From NCBI GenBank assembly GCA_019694215.1, contig JAIBCK010000021.1, positions 1-42,904 on the forward strand: 42,904 bases of DNA, written 5' to 3'. The notes beneath the pieces are model-generated. The model did no database searches and was not told the DNA's origin. It was given only the letters and a program-made list of their open reading frames with translations. The translations under genes and the position numbers were made by a program. Origin of the DNA: Thermoflexales bacterium. GTDB lineage: Bacteria; Chloroflexota; Anaerolineae; J036; Brachytrichaceae. Shown one piece after another: positions 32,247 to 40,004 of this stretch (position 1 is the stretch's first letter; each line of letters opens with the position of its first letter).

Positions 32247-32748
32247 ACGGCGTTTTCTTTCGGCGGCGCTTGGGCTTGGATTTCGGCTCGGGCGGCGGGG
32301 GTGGGGGTGGGGGCGGCGGCGCATCCAAATAGTCGTCCATGCCATCGGTAGCCTCACCGCCAAAGGCATCGCCCATATGGGCCTCGATGTCCTCCGGCGT
32401 CTCGCCCCGCTCGAGACGGTTGACGACCTCATCAAACTCGGGCCCAAAGGCTTCAGCGCCATCGTCGCGGGCCTGGCTGGCCACCTTGCGCATGAAGCGC
32501 CCGAGCGAACGCGGATCATCCTCGTTCAGCGTGGACATCTCGCGCTCGATGTCATCCAGTGCGGGGTCCGCAGACGGGTCGGCGGGCGCGCTTCCGCGCA
32601 TGACCCGCACACGTGAGACAAGCCGCGTCAGTCCGGTGCGGCCACAGTGCGGGCATGCCGCCGCCGCATGATCGACCGCTGAAAGTGAGCGGAAAAACAC
32701 AGAGACGCGGCGCTTGCACGTGGGGCAGCGATACTCATGAATGGGCAT
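32245..32748 (-). CDS. FmdB-type zinc-ribbon protein with acidic and polyproline tail
   Basis: The 167-residue product starts MPIHEYRCPTCKRR and has a second CPHC pair, the N-terminal zinc ribbon of the FmdB (putative regulatory protein) family. After residue about 45 it departs from the short family form. An acidic helical region (PALDDIEREMSTLNEDD and MRKVASQARDDGAEAFG) leads to ten consecutive prolines and a basic end (PKRRRKKTP). The function of FmdB proteins is not established; a nucleic-acid or protein-binding role is inferred. TAGAAT ends 9 bases before ATG 32748 and is part of a palindrome shared with the gmk promoter. The stop codon lies in a repeat. Confidence 0.82.
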   Translation of the reverse strand: MPIHEYRCPTCKRRVSVFFRSLSAVDHAAAACPHCGRTGLTRLVSRVRVMRGSAPADPSADPALDDIEREMSTLNEDDPRSLGRFMRKVASQARDDGAEAFGPEFDEVVNRLERGETPEDIEAHMGDAFGGEATDGMDDYLDAPPPPPPPPPPEPKSKPKRRRKKTP

Positions 32749-32757
32749 CGAAAATTC

Positions 32758-32772
32758 ATTCTACTGTAGAAT
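32758..32772. promoter_or_regulatory. Palindromic back-to-back promoter of fmdB-like gene and gmk
   Basis: ATTCTAC-T-GTAGAAT is a perfect 7-bp inverted repeat. Read on the minus strand it gives TAGAAT (32763-32758) 9 bases before the FmdB-like ATG; read on the plus strand it gives TAGAAT (32767-32772) 11 bases before the gmk ATG. The two -10 hexamers are only three bases apart. Confidence 0.65.
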
Positions 32773-32783
32773 CTCCGTCGCCC

Positions 32784-33431
32784 ATGACACCACAGACCGC
32801 CCTCCCGAACATCGACGCCGGCGATCCGTACAACGTCCAGAGTCGTCCCCTGTTGGTGGTCGTTTCCGGCCCCTCCGGCGTTGGCAAGGACACGCTGCTG
32901 CAGCGCCTCAAGGATGTCGGCTGCGAGTTCTGGTTTGTCGTGACCATGACCAGCCGCGCCCAGCGCCCGGGCGAGGTGGATGGCAAGGACTATTTCTTCG
33001 TCACCCGCGAGGAATTTGATGCGCTGATCGAGGCCGACGAGCTGCTGGAACACAGCCTGGTCTATGGCGAATACAAGGGTATCCCCAAGGCACAGGTGCG
33101 CGAGGCGCTGGCCACCGGCAAGAACGTCGTCATGCGCATCGATGTGCAGGGCGCCCAGAAGATCAAGCGCATCGTCCCCGATGCCGTGACCATCTTCCTG
33201 ATGCCGGAGTCCGAGGAAGAGCTGATCCGCCGGCTGACCGAGCGCAAGACAGAGACGCCCGAGGGCCTGCGCCGTCGCATCGAGACGGCGCGCGATGAAA
33301 TGCGCCGCATCCCCGAGTTCGACTACGTCGTCGTCAACCGCGCCTATCAGATGAACGATGCCGCGGACGACATCGAGGGCATCATGCGAGCGGAGCGCTG
33401 CAGGGTCGGGCGTCAACCCATCCGTCTGTAG
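32784..33431 (+). CDS. gmk: Guanylate kinase
   Basis: Gmk converts GMP to GDP with ATP and is essential for guanine-nucleotide synthesis. The 215-residue product has the P-loop VVSGPSGVGKDTLLQ (about 27-41; the usual T is GKST or GKDT), SRAQRPGEVDGKDYFFV (about 57-73, GMP binding), GIPKAQVREALATGKNVVMRIDVQGAQ and the lid region LTERKTETPEGLRRRI. A 20-residue N-terminal tail precedes the first strand. ATG 32784 was chosen because of the TAGAAT at 32767; a much longer frame starting at 32613 overlaps the divergent gene. Rhomboid follows by 8 bases with a good ribosome site, so they are probably co-transcribed. Confidence 0.94.
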   Translation: MTPQTALPNIDAGDPYNVQSRPLLVVVSGPSGVGKDTLLQRLKDVGCEFWFVVTMTSRAQRPGEVDGKDYFFVTREEFDALIEADELLEHSLVYGEYKGIPKAQVREALATGKNVVMRIDVQGAQKIKRIVPDAVTIFLMPESEEELIRRLTERKTETPEGLRRRIETARDEMRRIPEFDYVVVNRAYQMNDAADDIEGIMRAERCRVGRQPIRL

Positions 33432-33439
33432 GAGGGACC

Positions 33440-34192
33440 GTGCGACGCATACCGACCGATACGCCCCTGTGGACGTATGTCCTGCTCGCCATCAACCTGC
33501 TGATCTTCATCCTGATGGAGGCGAGCGGGGGCACCCTGCGGGCATCGACGCTGGTCCGTTTTGGGGCGAACTATGCGCCTTTGGTGGCAAACGGCGAGGT
33601 GTTCCGGTTGGTCACCGCCAACTTCATCCACATCGGCGTGATGCACTTTCTGCTGAACGCGCTCTCGCTGTACAACATCGGCCCGCTGACGGAGTCGCTG
33701 TTTGGCAAGCCGCGCTTCATCATGCTCTACCTGCTGTCCGGGATTTCCGGCGCCACGCTGAGCTATTTCCTCACGCATGGCCTGAGCGCCGGGGCATCGA
33801 CGGCTCTGGCCGGCATGACGGGTGCGCTGTTCGTCTATTTCTTCCGCCATCGCAACGAGATGCGCGACGTTGCCCGCCAGTACATGATCCGCATCCTCAT
33901 GATTGTCGCGATCAACGTCGCCTACGGCTTGTCTCCGGGTTCCGGCGTTGACAACTGGGGCCATCTGGGTGGCCTACTTGGCGGCGCCGCGCTGGGCTGG
34001 TTCTTCTGCCCGCGCTACGAGGTCTCCCAGCACGCGTTCGGCGTGGTCAACCCGCGCAAGCCGCGCCATGAGCCCGAGCTGGACAACGGCAGCCTGATGG
34101 ACACCAACACAATCGCCGGGAACTGGCTGACGGTGCTCATCTTCGTCGCCGTGATCGCCGCGCTGGTGTTTCTGCGCGGGAGAATTGGCTGA
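33440..34192 (+). CDS. Rhomboid-family intramembrane serine protease
   Basis: Rhomboids cut membrane proteins inside the bilayer with a Ser-His dyad. The 250-residue product has about six TM helices plus a C-terminal TM (VLIFVAVIAALVFLRG). HIGVMHFLLNALSLYNIG (about 72-89) is the TM2 histidine-asparagine motif. The catalytic serine is in GASTALAGMTGALFVYF (about 116-132; the usual motif is GASG, here GAST), and the catalytic histidine is in NWGHLGGLLGGAALG (about 173-187). GTG 33440 is preceded by AGGAGGGACC, a strong ribosome site. The G-to-T change next to the serine is unusual and may affect activity. Confidence 0.9.
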   Translation: MRRIPTDTPLWTYVLLAINLLIFILMEASGGTLRASTLVRFGANYAPLVANGEVFRLVTANFIHIGVMHFLLNALSLYNIGPLTESLFGKPRFIMLYLLSGISGATLSYFLTHGLSAGASTALAGMTGALFVYFFRHRNEMRDVARQYMIRILMIVAINVAYGLSPGSGVDNWGHLGGLLGGAALGWFFCPRYEVSQHAFGVVNPRKPRHEPELDNGSLMDTNTIAGNWLTVLIFVAVIAALVFLRGRIG

Positions 34193-34195
34193 CGG

Positions 34196-35167
34196 ATGAA
34201 GCCCATCCTCGTTCTCGGGGCGACCGGTTTCATCGGCGGGCAGATCGCGCGCGCGGCTGCAGAAGCCGGGCATGACACCCGCGCCGGGCGGCGACGCGCG
34301 GACGCAGTGGGCGCAATTGGCGATGTTCCGGTGCACTGGGTGCGCGCGGACCTGGAGGACGAAGCTAGCCTGGTTGACGCCATGCGCGGGTGTGGGGTGG
34401 TGATTCATGCCGCCGCTTCGTATCCGCAGAACTTCAGGAAGGTGTCGGCCGAGGTCGCGCGTGCCGAGGCGGAAATCCGGCGTGTCCTGACCGCCGCCCG
34501 CACCGCCGGTGTCGAACGATTTATCTACACCAGCAGTCTGACCACAACGGCGGCCTGGACGGCCGGGCAGGGTCCGGGTCGTCTGGCCGATGAGCGCGAC
34601 TTCTACCAGCCGGGCAGCGCGCGCAGCGCCTATTACGAGGCCAAGCTCGCCATGGAGCGCATCGTGCTCGATGAGCGCGTCCTCCCGACGGTCGCGCTTT
34701 TGCCGACGGCGGTCTTTGGCCCCGGGGATATCAAGCCGACGACGGGGCTGGTGCTGTTGGAGGCCGCGCGCGGCCACTTCCCCGTGGTCTTTGACGCGAC
34801 ACTCGATGTCGTGGACGGCCGCGACGTGGCCGCCAGTCACCTCGCAGCGATCGAGCGCGGTGTGCCTGGTGAGCGCTACATCCTGGGTGGTCACGCCATC
34901 TCGGTGGCCGATTTGATCGGCCTGGCGTGTCGCATCGCGGGGCGCAAGCCACCGACGCTGCGCGTTTCACGCGGGCTGGTGGGTGGGGCCATCGGGCTTG
35001 CGGACGCGCTGCCATTTGTCTCACTGCCGGAAAACATCCGCATGTTTCGATTCTGGCAGGCGCTGAATTCTGAAAAGGCCGCGCGCGTCCTGGGCCATCG
35101 CGCGCGCCCGGTCGAGGACATGGTGCGCGATACGCTGGCCTGGTTTGCCACGCAGGGTCGCCGGTAG
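34196..35167 (+). CDS. NAD(P)-dependent extended SDR (epimerase/dihydroflavonol reductase-like)
   Basis: The 323-residue product has the extended-SDR cofactor motif VLGATGFIGGQIARA (about 6-20), with R residues after the second strand (RAGRRRAD) that favour NADP. It continues with ADLEDEASLVDAMRGCGVVIHAAA, the catalytic S in YTSSLTTTAAW and Y-x3-K in SAYYEAKLAMERI (about 142-154). The C-terminus (DVVDGRDVAASHLAAIERG; YILGGHAISVADLIGL) is typical of dihydroflavonol-4-reductase-like and hopanoid-associated HpnA proteins. The substrate is not clear. It begins three bases after the rhomboid stop. Its TAG stop forms part of the -10 (TAGAAT) of the next gene. Confidence 0.86.
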   Translation: MKPILVLGATGFIGGQIARAAAEAGHDTRAGRRRADAVGAIGDVPVHWVRADLEDEASLVDAMRGCGVVIHAAASYPQNFRKVSAEVARAEAEIRRVLTAARTAGVERFIYTSSLTTTAAWTAGQGPGRLADERDFYQPGSARSAYYEAKLAMERIVLDERVLPTVALLPTAVFGPGDIKPTTGLVLLEAARGHFPVVFDATLDVVDGRDVAASHLAAIERGVPGERYILGGHAISVADLIGLACRIAGRKPPTLRVSRGLVGGAIGLADALPFVSLPENIRMFRFWQALNSEKAARVLGHRARPVEDMVRDTLAWFATQGRR

Positions 35168-35170
35168 AAT
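35165..35170 (+). promoter_or_regulatory. Putative -10 element of the pseudo-GH57 lipoprotein gene
   Basis: TAGAAT overlaps the SDR stop codon (TAG 35165-35167) and ends 9 bases before GTG 35180. Confidence 0.45.
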
Positions 35171-35179
35171 CGGTGCGCT

Positions 35180-38119
35180 GTGAGTCGCCCCGCCTGGGTG
35201 GCCGCGCTGGCCGTCCTGCTTCTCTCGGCTTGCGCGACCCCGACCCCTGATCTGCCGCCGCCGACGCCAACGCCGGTTGAACCGATTGCGCCTACCGCGC
35301 TTCCGACCGCCAGCCCTACGCCCCGGCCCGCCGCGTCCTTCCTGCTGGTGTTGACCGCCCCCGTTGGCGTCGAGCATCGCGACCCGGCGACCGGCCTGAT
35401 CATGGATGCCGATGCGCGTGCGATGGCGCTGGGGTCGCTGAGTGCGGCGCTGCAGGCCATTGACGCGTATCCCGACCTGCCGCTCACGCTCTCGCTCTCA
35501 CCCAGCCTGCTGCGGCAACTGCGTGAAATGCTGGACGGCGACACCCCAGCCCGCGATGTGTTCTGGGAGTTGAGCGCGCGTCCCGCCACCGAGCTCACGG
35601 CGGACGACAAGCGCTTCATCATCCAGCACTTCTTCGACGGGCGCAGCCTCGAACGCATCGCGCGCGATGCGCGGGTCTTTCCCCGTTGGGCAGAGCTTCG
35701 TCGGCTGCGCGAGCAGGCGCTGGCGGGGGGCCGCGGCGAGGCCGGCCCGTCGCTCTCCATGGCGGACTGGCGCGACCTGCAGGTGCTCTACAACCTGAGC
35801 CTGTTCAGCCCGCGCGCGTTGCAGAGCCCGCTCCTGGCCGGCCTGGTCGCGCGTGGACGCAACTTCACGGAAGATGACAAACAAGTGCTGTTCGAGCAGA
35901 CGCGCCAGGCGCTGGTTGGCACCGCGGCGGCCTTGCGCCGAATGAGCACGGCGGGCAAGGTCAGCCTGGCAGTGTTGCCGTTGGTCGAGGCCACGGCCGC
36001 GGTGTGGCGTGGCGATGCCGCCTATCCGTATCCCGCTGACGCCGACCGCCTGCTGACCGCGGCTGCATCCGAGTATTCAACGTGGTTTGGGCGCAGGCCG
36101 GATGCCGTTGTGGTCGAGGCTGATCTCAGCGCGGCGCAGGCGTCAGGTCGGTTGCGCGCGGGTGTCGCCGGCGCCGTGCTCAGCGTGCCAAACACGACCG
36201 GGCGCGTCTCCGAGTTCGCCACCGATGCCGCGCTGGCGGCCCTGGCCGCCGGGTTGGGGGCGGATGCCAGCCTTGCCCTGCCGGTGACGCTGGGCGCGGA
36301 GGGGGATCTGGAGGCCGAGGCCTCGTTGCTCGACACGCTCTTTCGCCTGCCTGCGCGCGCGCAGGGGCGCTATCGCCTGATCGACGTGCGCGATGGGGGC
36401 CTGACCACTGCGCCGCTCACCCGCACGGTGGCGGCTCCTGTTGCGGAGGCTGCGCTCCCGGCTGCCACGGCGATGTTCAGCGAGGTCTTGCGCTCGCGCG
36501 CCTTCCTGGAGGACTATCTCGCCGGGCGGCGCATCGCCGGCATCGACACCGTCCGCGCAGCGCAGGACGCGCTGCTGGCGGCAACGGATGCCGGCCTCTA
36601 TCGCGTGCGCCCGGACATGACCGCCGTCGAGCAGCAGGCGCGTGTGCGCGATCACCTCGGGCAGGTCTTCGCGCTGCTCGGTGTGCCAACCCCGGACTAC
36701 ATCGATGCACCGCTCGCGGCGCCAACGCGGGCGGCCAACCTGCGCGCCATGCGCGGGCCGATCACGCCGACGCTGGAAGGTGACCCGGATGGCGCGGCCT
36801 GGGCGCAGGCCGCGCGGGTGACGCCCGCGCTGGCTTCGCTGACGCAGGCCGCAGATGTGTTTCAAGCGTTGTCCGTTGGCGTCGGAGGCCGGACACTGTA
36901 TGTGCGCCTGGAGCTTCGGCAACCCTGGGAGACGCTGGGTGAGGCCGATGGGGTCCCGACGCGCCTTGGCGTGTATCTGCAGCGCGGCCCGGCTGGTCCC
37001 GGCGGCGCGCCCGTGTCGACGTTCATGACCCGCATCGGCGGGGACGGTGAGCGCAAATTGCCGTTGGGTATCACGGCCACGCACCTGCTGGAATGGACGC
37101 CCGCCGATGGCGCGCTGGGCGCCTTCGTCTCGAACGGGGAGGGCGGCTGGACGCCCCTCGCGCTTCCCAATGCGCGGGTCGGGTTGAGCGAGCGGGTGAT
37201 CGAGATGGCGGTGCCGCTCGACGCGCTGGGCTTCACCAGCGACGATGCGCTTGCTGCGATGGCTGTGCTGCGGCGCGGGGCCTCGGAGGTGAATCGCCTC
37301 CCCGAGCAGGCCGTCCTCGCGCTCACGCTGCCGGACATCGGCACGCCCCGTCAGCTTGGCCGGATCGAGGATCCGGCCGGCGACGATCGTGGCCCGGGCA
37401 GCTATGTCTATCCCACGGATGCCTTGTTCGTGCCCGGCAGTTTCGACCTGCGCGCTGTGACCGTTCAGCGCGATGCGAACGATTTGGTTTTCGCCATCGA
37501 GCTCGGGGCGGCCATCCGCAATCCGTGGGGCTCGCCAATTGGCCTGTCACTGCAGACGATCGACCTCTACCTCGACCGCGACCCGGGCAAGGGCACGGGC
37601 GCGCGGGCGCTGTTCCCCGGCCGCAATGCGGCGCTTCCGGCAGGTTATGGCTGGGATGCCGCGGTTCGGGTCGACGGTTGGGAGCAAGCGTTGTATTTCC
37701 CGGGGGCCAACGGCGCACCGGTCGTGCGGCCGGTTCGGCCGCGCGTCGTGGTCGATCCGCGCGGGCGGGTGACCGTGCGCGTGCCACTCGCGGCGCTTCC
37801 GGAGGGCAATCCGGCCGAGTGGGCGATTGGGCTGGTGGTCCTCAGCCAGGAGGTCTACCCGAGCGAAGGCGTGTGGAACGTGCGCGATGTTGATCTGGTG
37901 GCCGGCCCGTGGCGGTTTGGCGGCGGGCCGGATGACCTCAACCATACCCGCATCATCGATGTGCTGCTGCCGGCCGGTGTGACGCCGGCGCAGTCTGCAT
38001 TGCTCGGCGGCTATCGGCCCGTCCGTGATCCGCGCGCCCGGGTCACCGTGGACGACTTGCCGGTAGTTCCCATGGTTACAATCGGTCTGGCGTCCACCCC
38101 CGCCACAGGAAAACCGTAA
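35180..38119 (+). CDS. Lipoprotein with degenerate GH57-like domain and glucodextranase C-terminal domain
   Basis: The 979-residue protein is exported and lipid-anchored: LLLSACA with C18 in the lipobox, then a PTPTP-rich linker to about residue 50. Residues 55-470 follow the GH57 alpha-glucan hydrolase pattern (DLPLTLSLSPSLLRQLREML, TADDKRFIIQHFFDG, DLQVLYNLSLFSP, GRNFTEDDKQVLFEQTRQAL). However, the family's starting H-x-H-Q-P motif is replaced by LTAPVGVEHRD and the P-x-E catalytic glutamate region reads RRPDAVVVEAD. Residues 720-960 match the glucodextranase C-terminal module (DPAGDDRGPGSYVYPTDALF, NPWGSPIGLSLQTIDLYLDRDP). It is probably a non-catalytic surface glycan-binding or assembly protein. 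Downstream DUF624-like gene overlaps as TAATG. Confidence 0.75.
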   Translation: MSRPAWVAALAVLLLSACATPTPDLPPPTPTPVEPIAPTALPTASPTPRPAASFLLVLTAPVGVEHRDPATGLIMDADARAMALGSLSAALQAIDAYPDLPLTLSLSPSLLRQLREMLDGDTPARDVFWELSARPATELTADDKRFIIQHFFDGRSLERIARDARVFPRWAELRRLREQALAGGRGEAGPSLSMADWRDLQVLYNLSLFSPRALQSPLLAGLVARGRNFTEDDKQVLFEQTRQALVGTAAALRRMSTAGKVSLAVLPLVEATAAVWRGDAAYPYPADADRLLTAAASEYSTWFGRRPDAVVVEADLSAAQASGRLRAGVAGAVLSVPNTTGRVSEFATDAALAALAAGLGADASLALPVTLGAEGDLEAEASLLDTLFRLPARAQGRYRLIDVRDGGLTTAPLTRTVAAPVAEAALPAATAMFSEVLRSRAFLEDYLAGRRIAGIDTVRAAQDALLAATDAGLYRVRPDMTAVEQQARVRDHLGQVFALLGVPTPDYIDAPLAAPTRAANLRAMRGPITPTLEGDPDGAAWAQAARVTPALASLTQAADVFQALSVGVGGRTLYVRLELRQPWETLGEADGVPTRLGVYLQRGPAGPGGAPVSTFMTRIGGDGERKLPLGITATHLLEWTPADGALGAFVSNGEGGWTPLALPNARVGLSERVIEMAVPLDALGFTSDDALAAMAVLRRGASEVNRLPEQAVLALTLPDIGTPRQLGRIEDPAGDDRGPGSYVYPTDALFVPGSFDLRAVTVQRDANDLVFAIELGAAIRNPWGSPIGLSLQTIDLYLDRDPGKGTGARALFPGRNAALPAGYGWDAAVRVDGWEQALYFPGANGAPVVRPVRPRVVVDPRGRVTVRVPLAALPEGNPAEWAIGLVVLSQEVYPSEGVWNVRDVDLVAGPWRFGGGPDDLNHTRIIDVLLPAGVTPAQSALLGGYRPVRDPRARVTVDDLPVVPMVTIGLASTPATGKP

Positions 38120-38898
38120 TGCTTGGATTTCGCATCTTCTTCAAGGGCATCCGAAACATCTGGGAGGAAATGCTCCCCCTCGGTGCGATGAGCTTTGTCA
38201 CGTTCCTCGCCCTGGCCCTTGCGCCCCTGCTGGTGTGGGCGGTCCTCCAGTTCCAGTTGCCGCTCGTGTTGCTCGTGCTCGCGGTCCCGCTGGCCCTGCC
38301 GGGGCCGCCGGCCTGGTACGCCTTGCACGTCGTGGCGCAGCGGGTGGCCAATGGCTTTGCCATCCGCTGGGATCACTTCTGGGAGGCCTTTCGTCCGTGG
38401 TTTGGCAAGGTGTGGGCGTACTCGGCCGTCTCGGCGGCGATTTTCGGGCTGGCCCTCTTCAATGGCGTGTTCTATGCCAACCAGTTCCCCGATGCCGGTT
38501 GGTCGACCTGGGCGGCGGGTGCGTGGCTGGCGGTGGGCGTGCTGTGGCTTGCGTTGCAGCTCTACGTGATCCCGTATTTCATCGAGCAGGAACAGAAGCG
38601 CTGGCGTACGGCGCTGCGCAATGCATTTCTCACCCTTGGCGCGCATCCGCTGATGACGTTGATCCTGCTGGTTCTGACCGTCATCGTGCTTGTCATTTCG
38701 ATCCTGATCGTGCCGCCGATGTTTGTGGTGTATGGGCCAATCTGGTGGGTGATGATGGGCACAACGGCCGTGACGCACGTCGTGGCCGAATTTCGCAAGG
38801 CTCAGCCCGCGACCGAGCCCGGCGTCGAAGTGACGCCCGAGGCCGCCGAGGACCCGGCGGCGTTGGTGGCGAAGTACAAGAACCGGGGCATCCAGTAG
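38119..38898 (+). CDS. DUF624/YesL-like integral membrane protein
   Basis: The 259-residue product has five or six TM helices (FVTFLALALAPLLVWAVLQF, LVLLVLAVPLALPGPPAWYAL, AAIFGLALFNGVFYA, AWLAVGVLWLALQLYVIPYF, LILLVLTVIVLVISILIVPP, MFVVYGPIWWVMMGT) and a hydrophilic acidic C-terminus. The short cytoplasmic start MLGFRIFFKGIRNIWEE and a central NPF-like loop (RWDHFWEAFRPWFGK) resemble DUF624/YesL proteins, often found next to carbohydrate ABC transporter or glycosidase genes. Its ATG overlaps the TAA of the lipoprotein gene as TAATG, which implies translational coupling and a joint role. Function is unknown. Confidence 0.72.
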   Translation: MLGFRIFFKGIRNIWEEMLPLGAMSFVTFLALALAPLLVWAVLQFQLPLVLLVLAVPLALPGPPAWYALHVVAQRVANGFAIRWDHFWEAFRPWFGKVWAYSAVSAAIFGLALFNGVFYANQFPDAGWSTWAAGAWLAVGVLWLALQLYVIPYFIEQEQKRWRTALRNAFLTLGAHPLMTLILLVLTVIVLVISILIVPPMFVVYGPIWWVMMGTTAVTHVVAEFRKAQPATEPGVEVTPEAAEDPAALVAKYKNRGIQ

Positions 38899-38952
38899 GC
38901 GATCGCGTCCCCTGCGGCCCCCGAGACGGGATCGCGCGACGACCCCTCTCCC

Positions 38953-39687
38953 ATGGCCACAACCCCCATCGGTTCGATGCCCCGCGGGCGCGCCTTTCTG
39001 CTGGGTGTCCGCGACATCCTGCCGATCCTGATTGGCACCGCACCGTTTGGGATGATCTATGGCGCGTTGGCGCGCGATGCCGGGCTCAGCCCCGAGCTTG
39101 GGCAGGCCATCTCGAGCGTCATCTTCGCCGGATCTGCGCAGTTCCTCCTTGCCCAGCTCGTCAAGGCGGGTGCCCCCGGCTTCATCATCCTCGCTTCCGT
39201 CGCGGTGATCAACCTGCGACACGCGCTCTACTCGGCATCGCTTGCCCCGCACCTCAAGGATTTACGTTGGTCGGCGCGCCTCTTTCTAGCCTACCTGCTG
39301 ACCGATGAGGCCTACGCGGTGGCGATCAAGGCATATCGCGAGCCCGCCCCGAGCGGGCCAGATGCGCGGCCGTTCTACTTCGCCGGCACCGGGATCACGC
39401 TGTGGGTGGTGTGGCAGGCCACGACGGCGCTGGGGCTGTTCGTCTCGGCGCTGATCCCGGCCGGGTGGCAGCTCGACTTTGCCTTACCGTTGACCTTCAT
39501 CGCTATCGTTGTCCCGGCGCTGCGGGATCGCCCCAGCGTCGTTGCCGCGGCCGTCGGTGGGCTGCTCGCGATGCTGGCGGTGGGTCTGCCCTTCAAGCTC
39601 GGGCTGATCGTGGCGGCGGTGGCCGGCATCGCTGCCGGCACGCTGACCGAGCGCGTGCTCGCCCGCCACGGGGAGGCAGCCCGATGA
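38953..39687 (+). CDS. azlC: AzlC-family branched-chain amino acid exporter, large subunit
   Basis: AzlC and AzlD form a two-subunit exporter for branched-chain amino acids and analogues. The 244-residue product has the AzlC start (RAFLLGVRDILPILIGTAPFGMIYGALARDAGLS, about 13-46), SVIFAGSAQFLLAQLV, a conserved RHALYSASLAPHL (about 89-101), and seven or eight hydrophobic segments. ATG 38953 lies 54 bases after the DUF624-like gene with no ribosome site of note. azlD overlaps it by four bases (ATGA). Confidence 0.9.
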   Translation: MATTPIGSMPRGRAFLLGVRDILPILIGTAPFGMIYGALARDAGLSPELGQAISSVIFAGSAQFLLAQLVKAGAPGFIILASVAVINLRHALYSASLAPHLKDLRWSARLFLAYLLTDEAYAVAIKAYREPAPSGPDARPFYFAGTGITLWVVWQATTALGLFVSALIPAGWQLDFALPLTFIAIVVPALRDRPSVVAAAVGGLLAMLAVGLPFKLGLIVAAVAGIAAGTLTERVLARHGEAAR

Positions 39688-40004
39688 CGTCGCTGTGGAC
39701 GATTGCTCTCTTGGCCGGTCTGGCCACCTATCTCATCCGCCTGAGTGTGATTGCGCTCGCCAGCCGGATGGAGCTCCCCATCTGGCTTTTGCGCGTTTTG
39801 CGTTTTGTGCCGATGGCCGCCCTGACGGCCATCATCGTGCCCGAAGTGGCCTATCGTGATGGCGCGCTGGCCCTCGGGCCCGGCAACCCGCGCCTGCTGG
39901 CCGCGCTGGTTGCGACGCTCGTCGCCTGGAAGACGCGCAATGCGCTGTGGACGATCGGCCTTGGCATGGTGGCGCTGTGGCTGTTCAGCGCGCTGCTGGG
40001 CTAG
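39684..40004 (+). CDS. azlD: AzlD-family branched-chain amino acid exporter, small subunit
   Basis: The 106-residue product has four hydrophobic helices and the family features IALLAGLATYLIRLSVIAL (about 7-25), WLLRVLRFVPMAALTAIIVPE (about 34-54) and a final NALWTIGLGMVALWLFSALLG. It overlaps azlC by ATGA and is co-expressed with it. The stop TAG lies on the convergent MocR gene stop (CTAG 40001-40004), whose product may control transport-related genes. Confidence 0.9.
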   Translation: MTSLWTIALLAGLATYLIRLSVIALASRMELPIWLLRVLRFVPMAALTAIIVPEVAYRDGALALGPGNPRLLAALVATLVAWKTRNALWTIGLGMVALWLFSALLG

